DNA of 64,000 nt from NCBI GenBank assembly GCA_913060665.1, contig CAJXUY010000022.1:1-64000 (forward strand), read 5' to 3'. The notes beneath the pieces were generated by a model, which searched no databases, was not told the origin of the DNA, and saw nothing but the letters and a program-made list of their open reading frames with translations. Below, in pieces: positions 43,835-54,887 of the stretch; within the stretch, counting starts at the first letter, position 1, and each line of letters begins with the position of its first letter. The translations under genes and the position numbers were made by a program. The stretch comes from an uncultured Oleiphilaceae bacterium (lineage in GTDB: Bacteria; Pseudomonadota; Gammaproteobacteria; Pseudomonadales; Oleiphilaceae).

Positions 43835-43838
43835 AGCG

Positions 43839-44735
43839 ATGAATATTGATCACCTTAAACTGTTTGTTCGGCTAGCGGCCACACACAATATTAGTATGGC
43901 TGGCAAGGAGCTTGGTCTATCGCCTGCAGTGTCCAGTTCTTACATCAATAAACTCGAAGATGGCTTAGGCGTTAGACTGGTGCACCGCACCACACGCAAG
44001 GTTTCTCTGACTCAGGAGGGTTTGGTCTTTTTACCTCACGCTGAGGAGGTGCTGTCTAATATTGATGCTGCTCGGGCCTCTGTTGGCGCAGGAAAAGTAA
44101 GTCCCTCTGGAACCTTACGCGTTAGTGCGCCCGCTTCGTTTGGACGTATGCACTTAATACCTGCGCTCAAAGGCTTCTTAGAAAAGTACCCAGACCTAAA
44201 TATCGACCTAAGGCTAAGTGATAGCATAATTGACTTAGTCGAAGGTGGTTTTGATATAGCCATTCGAGATGCTGAACTCAATGACTCTAGTCTGATTGCT
44301 CGAAAACTCGCGCCTGATAAACGCATTATTTGCGCATCACCAGACTATATAAAAACGTTTGGTGAACCGACTACTCCCAAAGACTTACGCAACCATCAAT
44401 GCCTGACACTGATGGGGTTGGAATCTTGGACGTTTGAAACGGAACATGGCCTGCAAACGGTGAAAGCTAAAGGGAATTTTAGAACGGATAATGGTGAAGC
44501 GGTGAGAGACGCATCGATCTCAGGGCTCGGTATCACGCTTGGGTCTACATGGAGCGTCTACAAATATTTGCAAAGTGGCGCGTTGGTGGAAATCCTTAAA
44601 TATACGCCTTTAGTAAGTAATACCGCTATTTGGGCCGTGTACCCTAGCTCAAGATTACTAGCACCCAAGGTGCGTGCCTTTATAGACTATTTTTCTAAAT
44701 ACTATGGTGACTTACCGTACTGGGATAGTTGTTAG
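43839..44735 (+). CDS. LysR-family transcriptional regulator
   Basis: 298 residues. N-terminal HTH FVRLAATHNISMAGKELGLS through LGVRLVHRTTRKVSLTQEG, then a substrate-binding domain (SAPASFGRMHLIPALKGFL, DIAIRDAELNDSSL). Divergent from the quinone reductase gene; the direct repeats between them are probable sites. Aldehyde or quinone inducers are usual for this arrangement. Confidence 0.92.
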   Translation: MNIDHLKLFVRLAATHNISMAGKELGLSPAVSSSYINKLEDGLGVRLVHRTTRKVSLTQEGLVFLPHAEEVLSNIDAARASVGAGKVSPSGTLRVSAPASFGRMHLIPALKGFLEKYPDLNIDLRLSDSIIDLVEGGFDIAIRDAELNDSSLIARKLAPDKRIICASPDYIKTFGEPTTPKDLRNHQCLTLMGLESWTFETEHGLQTVKAKGNFRTDNGEAVRDASISGLGITLGSTWSVYKYLQSGALVEILKYTPLVSNTAIWAVYPSSRLLAPKVRAFIDYFSKYYGDLPYWDSC

Positions 44736-44806
44736 AGCGTAACTGGAATGACTTAGTTGTGAATGTGCAGGAAATTAACTAAGTTGAGAAAGATAAAATT
44801 GAATTT

Positions 44807-46662
<1,856 letters not shown>

Positions 46663-46663
<1 letters not shown>

Positions 46664-47274
46664 TAGTTGTGCCCTTTTATGATGGCGTTTAGGTCACTGT
46701 TCACAAATGGGAATTTGCCTGCTATGTCTAAATCTAAGGTACTATTCTTCAAGGCCAATACGACTCTACGATAGTCTTCAGCATGCGCCTCTATTTCTGC
46801 ATGAGGCAAGCCTCTATGTGCGCCTAGCACTGTAAATGGTGGCAACCATCTCAAGCAACACAGGTTTGCTGTGGCTTGCATCGGAGAAGTTAACTCCTCA
46901 ATAGTAAAGCGGTTGAGCCCTTCTCGTTGATATGTGTCTGCGTCACCGCCACCACTGAGAGCCTGAAGAAATATTTTTCCCTCCAGCGCCTTGCCCGTTG
47001 TGCCATACGCCCAGCCATGCTCCAGCACTAAGTCCATCCATTCTTTTATTATAGCGGGGGTAGAGTACCAATAGAGGGGATGCTGAAAGATGATTACATC
47101 GTGTGTTTCACATAGCACTTGCTCCCTTTCAGTATCGATCATGAAGTCGGGGTATTGTGCATACAAATCATTAATCGTCACGCCTTTAATATCTTGCACG
47201 GCAGCTCTTAAGGCACTATTTATTTTTGAATGCGAACGTGCAGGGTGAGCAAAGTTTATTAGTACTTTTTTCAT
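46663..47274 (-). CDS. kefG: KefF/KefG-like NAD(P)H quinone oxidoreductase
   Basis: 203 residues with the flavodoxin-like start [37 protein letters not shown], and [13 protein letters not shown]. These ancillary proteins activate the Kef channel and also reduce quinones. Order and coupling to the antiporter gene support that role; the choice of G over F is from the KefB-type partner and is not firm. Confidence 0.88.
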
Positions 47275-47324
47275 TGCTTTTCTCTAAAGTCCCTAAACAG
47301 CGATGGTATTTAAAAGATTTATTT

Positions 47325-48155
47325 TTATTGAGGTGTCAGCACACCCGAAAGCTTATTATCCATCCACTGAACCAATTCGTTCACAAGTGAGTCATTTAAG
47401 GCGTCAGAGTGAGGGTTGGAAAAGCGGCCTATATCATTATCAAAGTACTGACCAAAGGCATGACTAAATTCTTCTGCAAGAGCGGCACTAACTAAAATAT
47501 CTGCGCCAATTTTCAAGTCGCCGCCTGCTACGCCATAGGCATCTTTTACCATTTTGCTACCCAACAGGGACTTTGGGTTAACAGATACGACCACAGGTCC
47601 AATTTCAGCTAAAGATAAGCCCAAATGTCGTGACCACATGGTCAAAAGTAACTTGCTTTGCGCATAGGCTGCACCATCCGACAGCGGTGCATTGCTTTCA
47701 ATAGCGGCTTTATTAACCGTCGCTTGTGCCGCAGAAGATAAATTGACGACTCGTCCTGAATTACCCATAAGCGGCAACAATTTTTTGGTCAGTACATACG
47801 GCGCAAGGGCATTGACGGCAAACCGTAATTCAAAGCCTTCTTGTGTTAAACCACCTTTTGATACAAAGATGCCCGCATTATTGATTAGTACATCAAGTTT
47901 AGTATGTTCTGCCTGAATTTGATTTGCTAACTTAACGGTATCAGCAAGCGATGATAAGTCGGCTAAGTATGTGTGTACAATTCCGTTATCCGTTTTATTA
48001 CCATCTCTCATTTCAAGAAGGGTAGATTTTGCTATCGCCAGCTTTTCAACACTTCGCCCGTGCAATAAAATAGTATGACCCATACCGTAGAGTAACTTGG
48101 CGGTCTCGAGCCCAATGCCATCCGTCGAGCCTGTAATCAAAATAGTCTTAGTCAT
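47325..48155 (-). CDS. short-chain dehydrogenase/reductase
   Basis: 276 residues. NAD-binding ILITGSTDGIGLETAKLL, LINNAGIFVS, and active-site S-Y-K in GAAYAQSKLLLTMWSR. Resembles retinol dehydrogenase-like SDRs. Fifty bases upstream of kefG on the same strand, so it may be in the same transcript, where electrophile detoxification would make sense. Confidence 0.88.
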   Translation of the reverse strand: MTKTILITGSTDGIGLETAKLLYGMGHTILLHGRSVEKLAIAKSTLLEMRDGNKTDNGIVHTYLADLSSLADTVKLANQIQAEHTKLDVLINNAGIFVSKGGLTQEGFELRFAVNALAPYVLTKKLLPLMGNSGRVVNLSSAAQATVNKAAIESNAPLSDGAAYAQSKLLLTMWSRHLGLSLAEIGPVVVSVNPKSLLGSKMVKDAYGVAGGDLKIGADILVSAALAEEFSHAFGQYFDNDIGRFSNPHSDALNDSLVNELVQWMDNKLSGVLTPQ

Positions 48156-48458
48156 ACTGTTATCCTGAATAAGTATTTTGCTATTAGTTTAAAGAAGCAT
48201 TTGTTCTGTAGATCAATATTAACAGTTAAAGAATAAGCATGTAATTGGGTTATAAATAGAATCTCTTTATATTTTTTGTTGATAATTGAGTTCCTGATCT
48301 AAATGAAAAACGCACCTTAGAAAGGTGAAAAGTTATCATACTCGTTACAGGGTAATGACCAACACTCTTCATTGCTTTACTCCCATTCAGCCCATAGAGA
48401 GTGTTTAGATATTGCCAAAAAAGCATTTAACAGGATGCGCTAATAATTTTTCTTACCG
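48156..48458. other. intergenic region upstream of the SDR gene
   Basis: AT-rich, no gene or strong structure seen. It probably holds the promoter of the SDR-kefG-kefB unit. Confidence 0.35.
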
Positions 48459-48710
48459 CTAATTTTTAGTGATAACCCCTTTCGCTTCTAACGCCTCTCT
48501 AAAACTTTCGGTTCTAAAATAGTTAACAAACAGGTCAGTGATGGCAGTGAGGGACGATGACCGAACATTGAGTCGATTTTCCTCTGGAACGGCTAACACT
48601 TCAAAATAATCGAGAAAGTGAAATACTGTGCTGTAGCTTTTAGCGAAGATATAGCCATTGTATTCATACTCTATAATAGGTTTATTATTTTCATGGTGGT
48701 CTTTTACAGT
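48459..48710 (-). pseudogene. ORF fragment downstream of the flavoprotein gene
   Basis: The minus strand has an open frame encoding about 80 residues that look protein-like (GYIFAKSYSTVFHFLDYFEV, then VRSSSLTAITDLFVNYF) and ending EAKGVITKN with a TAG at 48459. There is no in-frame start codon near its 5' end, which runs into the flavoprotein 3' end in another frame. It could be a decayed gene or the lost C-terminal part of the flavoprotein after a frameshift. Confidence 0.35.
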
Positions 48711-50197
48711 GTATTTGTATGTGACCCAACGGGTCTGGCGAGTGCGAGCGGGCAGGCTCGTTCTTGCGCGAGTTGCTCGGCTAATGAGGTTATGTCTTCT
48801 AACGGCAGTGACTTAGTGACTGGGAATTGTTGGGATAGTTCAGTATTGCCGAATGCTGTCTCGGGAGCTATTAATGCCTCCTCTCTGAGTTGTTCGACTA
48901 TTGCCGTTGCAACCGTTAGTGCCGAAGAGGCTTTCACGATTTCAGCGCGGGCATAGCGGTCTCCTGCAAATGATACGTCTGCGGCACGAAGTGACGGGTC
49001 ATCCCCTGGTATCTGCTGAGCGCCGAACATCGGGCTGCCGCCTACGGTAGCGCGTCCAAAATCAGGGATGAATTGAGCAACATGCTCGACAGCTTTTGCT
49101 GTACGTCGTTCTATTTCGCTCTGGTACCATTTGTCGGTTAGCTTTCTATTAAACAAACTATTAAGCATGGGCTGAGCACTTTTTTCAGTTGAAGCAACGA
49201 GACCTTCTTTAAATAGTGTGATCTCTTCTGTCATGCCATGCAGTTGAAAGTAACCATCGGGGTATGGGGTTAGTTGAGCCATTCCATCGGGTGTACCGCG
49301 CTCTCCGTGAAAAATAACCTCAGGCCAATCTCCCTGACACTCAGGCCAGTGCGCGATGTATGCTGCCTTAAACTCAACCATTCGATCTCGTTGAAAACCA
49401 TGCATATCATCTAAAGTTCCGGTGCGATAGCCACAAGCATTGATTAAATAATCAACGTTGATGGACTGCTCGGCTTGCCCGTTGGTCTGGTAGTCGATTC
49501 TCCAGCCAGGGTGTTCTTGTTGATGCTGTATATGGATGACCTTGGTATTGGTTAATACTGTGGAAGACGCTAACTTCTCAAATGCTAGGCTGACGGTGGA
49601 CGCAATTCGAAAGATACTGAGCCCGTACTCTTGTACAAGAATTAGGGGTAGCTTGAACTCGTCTAAATTTAAGTTTTTGGCGACAGGTATCATCCAGTCA
49701 TCTAACGTGATTGCTTTTTTGGGCGTATCTTTGTGGGCTAACGCTTCAAGTAGTTGACGATCGTATAGTTTAAAATAATCCTTCGCGTTCCCGAGTACGT
49801 TGTTGTTCGGGTTTTGCTGTATTAATCTGGCGTACTCTGTTTGTAACCTTTCTAAGCGAGGAAAAAGGTCGCTCGGAGAGCCGTTATCACGAGAGGGAAT
49901 GGCTATTACGGTGGGCCGTATATTAGCGGTTTGAGGATAAACCTTAAGCGTGTCAATCGACTGACGAAGTAGCGTGATACACTGCTCATCTGAAATTTCC
50001 CGATAAAGGTTTCCGCCTGCATGTAGATGGCAAATGGGAGGGCCGTTAACAAGTGTTTTGCCTGCTTCAAATAGCACAACGTCGATGCCTAGTTCAGCTA
50101 ATCGCAAGGCGACTGTTGAGCCGGCCATACCTCCACCGACGATGCCGATACGAGGTTTGACCGATGAAGCGGAAAGCTGAGGATCATTTTTGACCAT
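48704..50197 (-). CDS. FAD-dependent oxidoreductase
   Basis: 497 residues. Dinucleotide-binding RIGIVGGGMAGSTVALRLAE near 17-36, a DYLINACGYRTGTLDDM substrate/FAD region and a C-terminal SFAGDRYARAEIVKASSALT. It has the DAO-type layout, but I cannot name a substrate. An amide or amine oxidase-like role is possible. A possible out-of-frame continuation follows its stop (48459-48710). Confidence 0.82.
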   Translation of the reverse strand: MVKNDPQLSASSVKPRIGIVGGGMAGSTVALRLAELGIDVVLFEAGKTLVNGPPICHLHAGGNLYREISDEQCITLLRQSIDTLKVYPQTANIRPTVIAIPSRDNGSPSDLFPRLERLQTEYARLIQQNPNNNVLGNAKDYFKLYDRQLLEALAHKDTPKKAITLDDWMIPVAKNLNLDEFKLPLILVQEYGLSIFRIASTVSLAFEKLASSTVLTNTKVIHIQHQQEHPGWRIDYQTNGQAEQSINVDYLINACGYRTGTLDDMHGFQRDRMVEFKAAYIAHWPECQGDWPEVIFHGERGTPDGMAQLTPYPDGYFQLHGMTEEITLFKEGLVASTEKSAQPMLNSLFNRKLTDKWYQSEIERRTAKAVEHVAQFIPDFGRATVGGSPMFGAQQIPGDDPSLRAADVSFAGDRYARAEIVKASSALTVATAIVEQLREEALIAPETAFGNTELSQQFPVTKSLPLEDITSLAEQLAQERACPLALARPVGSHTNTL

Positions 50198-50402
50198 AGT
50201 TTATGGTAACTTGCTCTGTTGATATGTGTATTAAACAGCTGGTTGAATCAATATTGGCGATTTTACTCGGTTCGGGTGTTTATTTGAATGAATATTATCA
50301 GGCTTCTAGGTTATGTCTTTTTGTGACGCAAAGATTGTAACCTTAGTTTGATTTTATCGGTTGTACTAGATGATGTTGACTATTTTATATTAGAGATTTG
50401 AA

Positions 50403-50619
50403 ATGCATTTATATTTCGCCCTTATAGTCCTGTTGATGGGGCTAACTACTTTTTCGTTTGCATCGACATCTGCAAACGTTAAACGCTCTGTTGTCTGATC
50501 TCAACTATGATGGTGGTGTTTCACTTAGAGCAATGATGGCAGGGTTAGTCGTTCGGACTGATGTGGCCGTATCGGAAGAAAGTGAAAGCCTTTGGGTGAT
50601 GGTTGATCACCCTTTCTAA
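50403..50619 (+). pseudogene. frameshifted small secreted protein
   Basis: ATG 50403 opens a clean signal peptide (MHLYFALIVLLMGLTTFSFA) and stops at 50496. Shifting frame near 50465-50490 gives LNALLSDLNYDGGVSLRAM and runs to TAA at 50617, so the two halves make one protein of about 72 residues with a one-base insertion or deletion. A sequencing error would also explain it. Family unknown. Confidence 0.55.
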
Positions 50620-50643
50620 CTTCGTTTGGTTGAACATTTATTT

Positions 50644-52464
50644 ATGGCATTTACGTTACGCAGTTATCAACGCGATGCGGTTAAAGCGACGGTCGAACAT
50701 TTCCGTAAAAGTGATGAGTCGGCGGTTATAGTCTTGCCAACCGGTGCAGGCAAAAGTTTGGTAATCGCCGAATTGGCCCGACTGGCTAAACGTAAGATTT
50801 TAGTGCTCGCGCATGTAAAAGAACTAGTAGAGCAGAACCATGCCAAGTATCAGGGTTATGGGCTTACGGCAAGTGTCTACTCTGCGGGACTGAAGCAAAA
50901 AAACACCTCCCAGCAAGTCACATTTGCGAGTATTCAATCGGTTGCTCGCAATCTGGATGCCTTCTCGGAAGCATACTCTTTAGTCATTATTGATGAATGC
51001 CATCGAGTAAACGGAGAAGTTGATGAAAACCTCGGGTTGGGTACGAGTGAAGATCTATCGCCTAGGGCTTCGACGACTGAAAGCCAATACATTCAACTTA
51101 TTCGCAAACTGAAAGAACATAATTCTGAGCTAAAAGTATTGGGTTTAACGGCAACGCCTTATCGAATGGGAATAGGTTGGATCTATCGGTACCACTATCA
51201 CGGATATACACGAGCAGATGATGCTCGTCCATTTCTTCGTTGTATCTATGAACTGCCGTTAAATTACATGATAAAAAATAAGTATTTAACACCGCCAAAG
51301 GTCGTTGATGCGGCTATTACCCACTATGATTTCTCCAGCCTGAATGCGAACAGTAACGGGCAGTATAATGAACGCGAAGTTAACGAACTGCTATCTCGAT
51401 ATCCTCGCGTAACTCAGGGTATTGTCGAGCAAGTTAAGATGCTGGCAAACGGTCACCCTAACCGGCAAGGCATCATGGTGTTTGCGGCCAGTGTTAAGCA
51501 CGCAAAAGAGATCGCTGGTTACTTGCCCGCTGCAGAAACAGCGTTGATAACAGGGGATACTCCTCATGGGGAGCGAAGTGAGCTGATTTCTAGATTCAAA
51601 TCTCGCGAGTTGAAATTTTTAGTGAATGTTGCGGTGCTCACTACCGGGTTTGATGCGCCTCATGTTGATATGATTGCGATTTTACGGCCGACAGAGTCTG
51701 TGAGCCTTTATCAGCAAATTGTAGGGCGTGGTTTAAGGTTGTCGGATGGTAAAACCGATTGCCTTGTGATTGATTATGCAGGTAATGGATTTGATCTATT
51801 CTATCCTGAAGTGGGAGCAGCTAAACCCTCCACCGACAGTGTGCCGGTTATGGTTCATTGCCCGCGTTGTGAATTTGCCAATACGTTTTGGGGCATCACA
51901 GGTGAGGGTGGGCAGTTGATAGAGCATTATGGCCGTAAATGTTGGGGATATGAGCTTAATGACTCCGGGGTGCCAACGCCGTGTGATTATCGGTTTCGAT
52001 TTAAAGAGTGTCGTCACTGCGGTGCAGAAAATGATATCGCCGCACGGGAATGTACCCGATGTCACGAAGCGCTGATAGATCCTGATGATCAGTTAAAGGC
52101 GGCCCTGCAGCTGAAGAATGCAATGGTGATACGTTGTGCAGGGGTTACTTTTGAGGAGAGTAAAGGCCGGTTAAAGATTATTTATCATGATGAGCAGGGG
52201 GTTGAGTTAAATGAACACTTCGACCTTTCTCATAAAGGTCAGCGCCATATTTTTAACATGCACTTTGGGCGACGATTTAAGCAAGGTGCTGCTCCGAGGC
52301 GGTTTACCTGTATAGAGCAAGTGATTGATGCTGCTGATTCATTTACCGCTCCCGATTATGTGATTGCAAGGAAAGCCACGAGTAAAACAGCAGGAAATAG
52401 TTGGCGGGTTAAAGAACGAATTTTTGACTATCAAGGGAGTTATAGAAAGGCAAACGAAATGTAG
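50644..52464 (+). CDS. radD: RadD-like (YejH) SF2 helicase
   Basis: 606 residues from ATG 50644; a start at 50626 is a non-ATG codon. TLRSYQRDAV Q-motif, Walker A LPTGAGKS, DECH box IIDECHRVNG, LTATPYRMG, and QQIVGRGLRLS. The C-terminal zinc-binding segment has CPRC, CWGYELN, CRHCGAEN and CTRCHE, as in RadD. RadD acts with RecA in repairing double-strand breaks and resisting radiation. Confidence 0.93.
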   Translation: MAFTLRSYQRDAVKATVEHFRKSDESAVIVLPTGAGKSLVIAELARLAKRKILVLAHVKELVEQNHAKYQGYGLTASVYSAGLKQKNTSQQVTFASIQSVARNLDAFSEAYSLVIIDECHRVNGEVDENLGLGTSEDLSPRASTTESQYIQLIRKLKEHNSELKVLGLTATPYRMGIGWIYRYHYHGYTRADDARPFLRCIYELPLNYMIKNKYLTPPKVVDAAITHYDFSSLNANSNGQYNEREVNELLSRYPRVTQGIVEQVKMLANGHPNRQGIMVFAASVKHAKEIAGYLPAAETALITGDTPHGERSELISRFKSRELKFLVNVAVLTTGFDAPHVDMIAILRPTESVSLYQQIVGRGLRLSDGKTDCLVIDYAGNGFDLFYPEVGAAKPSTDSVPVMVHCPRCEFANTFWGITGEGGQLIEHYGRKCWGYELNDSGVPTPCDYRFRFKECRHCGAENDIAARECTRCHEALIDPDDQLKAALQLKNAMVIRCAGVTFEESKGRLKIIYHDEQGVELNEHFDLSHKGQRHIFNMHFGRRFKQGAAPRRFTCIEQVIDAADSFTAPDYVIARKATSKTAGNSWRVKERIFDYQGSYRKANEM

Positions 52465-52661
52465 CTTGTTGACTCCCTTTTCTGTCTGGGTTCTTTATAT
52501 TAATCACTCAATTGTAACACTTGTGAGTTAGTAGTGGAGGTGAGGGTTCTTTTTTTAGGCGTTCGCACGACCGGTACAACTGTAAGCTGAAAGTTTGAAG
52601 TTTAGCTTTCTTACGCGTAGAATTACGTTACTCCTGTTTCTAATAATGACCGAGATATTAA

Positions 52662-53603
52662 ATGCTTAGCTTTCTTCCTAATTGGTTTCGAGGTGTTTTG
52701 GCGTTTACGTTGATTATCGCCAATACCTTTTTTTGGCTTCCATTTCTTTTATTTTGCACATTTCTTAAGTTGGTTTTTCCTGTCGTTATTATTCGTAAAT
52801 CAATGACCTTGTTATTGATAGGCATTGCCAATATATGGGTGGCGCTTAATAGCTCAGTTCTTTCGTTAACACAGCGGATAAACTGGCATGTTACAGGTAT
52901 TGAGGGGCTTAAAAAGAACGACTGGTACTTCGTAAACTGTAACCACCAATCATGGACTGATATCCCGGTGGTGCAAAAAGTACTCAATCGAAAAATTCCC
53001 ATGCTTAAATTTTTCCTAAAACAGGAACTCATATGGGTGCCGGTGATGGGCGTTTGCTGGTGGGCGCTAGACTTTCCATTTATGAAACGCTATTCCTATG
53101 AGTATCTTAAGAAACACCCTGAAATGAAGGGCAAAGACTTGGAAACCACTCGCCAAGCGTGTGAGAAGTTTAAAACTACGCCGGTAGCGGTGTTTAATTT
53201 TTTGGAGGGGACTCGGTTTACGCCTATTAAGCATGCAAAACAGCAGCCTCCGTACCAGAATTTATTGAATCCAAAGTTTGGTGGTGCAGCGTTTGTGATG
53301 GGGAGTATGGGTGATCAAATGCACACTATGTTGGATATTACGATTTATTACCCCGAAGGGCCTCAAGGCGTCTGGGGATTATTGACCGGTAAGATAAAGA
53401 ACATTGTCGTTGACGTGAAAAAAATTGCTATACCGGCCTCGTTACGAGGGAAAGATTACTCGCAAGATCCCGAATTCAAAGCTGAATTTCAGAGTTGGAT
53501 AAAAGGTATTTGGCAAGATAAAGATGTATTAATTGAGCACTTTAAAGCTAAAGAGTTTCAGCCTTGTGATAAAACGATCCCGACTAACCTGAATCAAACC
53601 TAA
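52662..53603 (+). CDS. PlsC-family acyltransferase, YihG-like
   Basis: 313 residues with an N-terminal membrane helix. Acyltransferase motifs: NHQSWTDIPVVQ (HX4D), then FMKRYS, and FLEGTRFTPIKH. YihG-type lysophosphatidic acid acyltransferases set fatty-acid composition, which fits the desaturase gene that follows 126 bases later. A palindrome lies between them. Confidence 0.9.
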   Translation: MLSFLPNWFRGVLAFTLIIANTFFWLPFLLFCTFLKLVFPVVIIRKSMTLLLIGIANIWVALNSSVLSLTQRINWHVTGIEGLKKNDWYFVNCNHQSWTDIPVVQKVLNRKIPMLKFFLKQELIWVPVMGVCWWALDFPFMKRYSYEYLKKHPEMKGKDLETTRQACEKFKTTPVAVFNFLEGTRFTPIKHAKQQPPYQNLLNPKFGGAAFVMGSMGDQMHTMLDITIYYPEGPQGVWGLLTGKIKNIVVDVKKIAIPASLRGKDYSQDPEFKAEFQSWIKGIWQDKDVLIEHFKAKEFQPCDKTIPTNLNQT

Positions 53604-53646
53604 TGTTGACCATGTTCAGTTGAAGTCAATAACCCCCCTGATTTTG

Positions 53647-53670
53647 CTTCGTAGCGTCAACGCTACGAAG
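53647..53670. promoter_or_regulatory. perfect palindrome upstream of the desaturase gene
   Basis: CTTCGTAGCG-TCAA-CGCTACGAAG, ten perfect base pairs and a 4-base centre, with no T-run on either strand. It lies 44 bases after the acyltransferase stop and 60 before the desaturase ATG. Either an mRNA hairpin or an operator for a desaturase regulator (DesT/FabR-type sites also carry AGCG...CGCT halves). Confidence 0.6.
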
Positions 53671-53729
53671 GTGAATTGTTACCCCATTGTTCATTCATGT
53701 TTTATAACCCCTAACCTAAAGACAACATT

Positions 53730-54887
53730 ATGCCCCACACGGAAGATTCTACTGAGAAACGGTTTGAAGATATTCATCAGGCCTTCGAGAGTATTAAACA
53801 GAAACACAGAGATGATCTTGGTGAAAAGGATGTACGGCATATAACCGGTATACGCCGTTACTCTCGAGTATTTGAAGTGATAGGTCGGGGGCTTATTTGG
53901 ATATTGCCTGGTCCTTTTGCACTTCTTGGCGTGCCTTTTCTGTTTTTGCATCGAAATCTGGAGGCGATAGAAATTGGTCACAATGTACTGCATGGGCAAT
54001 ATGACTCGTTTGAGAAAATTCCCCAGTTCCACTCTCGAAAGTTTCGCTGGAAAGCCCCGATGGATGAAGCCGCCTGGCGTCAGGAGCACAACGGCATTCA
54101 TCATGTTCATACCAATGTGTATGAGAAAGATCCAGACCTTAACCATGGTTTTTTACGGACTAACTCAAAAACCCCCCACAATAAATGGCACTGGTTTCAG
54201 GTACCGATCTATCTGTTATTTGTTTATCCAACGATGTTGTATAACTTTGATGCTCAAAATCTTGGTAACAACGACAAATTTAGAGAGCGGCGTTTCCCCT
54301 TAGGCAATAAGGGATATGCAACCTTTGAGAACACTGAAGAGCTGTCTGATGCTGACAGGAACAAAAGGCATCAGCGAGCCGTATGGCGTGTGTGGGTAAA
54401 GGAGTATGCACTGTTTCCACTATTGGCGCTTATCACTGGGTATGGCTTCTTCAAAGTGTTTTTAGCGAACTTGTTAGCCGATGTGCTCAACAATTACTGG
54501 ATTGCGCTAACGATTCAAGCCACCCACCTAACAGAGCCTTTGCAGCCAGAAGAAGCACTTAGGAACAAAGGTAAATGGTATATCTCACAGCTAGATTCGT
54601 CTGTTAATTTTAAAGGCAATCGCTGGCAAAGTGTTTTGTGGGGCCATCTAAATTATCAAGTTGAGCATCACCTGTTTCCTGATATCCCTGCCCATCGATA
54701 CCCCGATATGGCGATTGAGGTGCAGGCGGTTTGTAAGCAATATGACTTGCCCTATAAATCTAATCGTAACTGGTGGCAAGCCATTCGAAATTACATAGGA
54801 GTGCTGTGGCATTTCTCGTTCAAGGATGCAAAGCCAACGACAGAAGAATTGTGTTATTTGAAGCAGGGAGTCGAGAATGTTAAGTAA
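53730..54887 (+). CDS. membrane fatty acid desaturase
   Basis: 385 residues with membrane helices near 55-75 and 225-250. The three di-iron histidine boxes are GHNVLHGQYD, HNGIHHVHTN and QVEHHLFPDIPAH. It puts a double bond into acyl chains of lipids or acyl-CoA. The next gene, overlapping by 11 bases, encodes its electron donor, as in DesC/DesB pairs. Confidence 0.93.
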   Translation: MPHTEDSTEKRFEDIHQAFESIKQKHRDDLGEKDVRHITGIRRYSRVFEVIGRGLIWILPGPFALLGVPFLFLHRNLEAIEIGHNVLHGQYDSFEKIPQFHSRKFRWKAPMDEAAWRQEHNGIHHVHTNVYEKDPDLNHGFLRTNSKTPHNKWHWFQVPIYLLFVYPTMLYNFDAQNLGNNDKFRERRFPLGNKGYATFENTEELSDADRNKRHQRAVWRVWVKEYALFPLLALITGYGFFKVFLANLLADVLNNYWIALTIQATHLTEPLQPEEALRNKGKWYISQLDSSVNFKGNRWQSVLWGHLNYQVEHHLFPDIPAHRYPDMAIEVQAVCKQYDLPYKSNRNWWQAIRNYIGVLWHFSFKDAKPTTEELCYLKQGVENVK

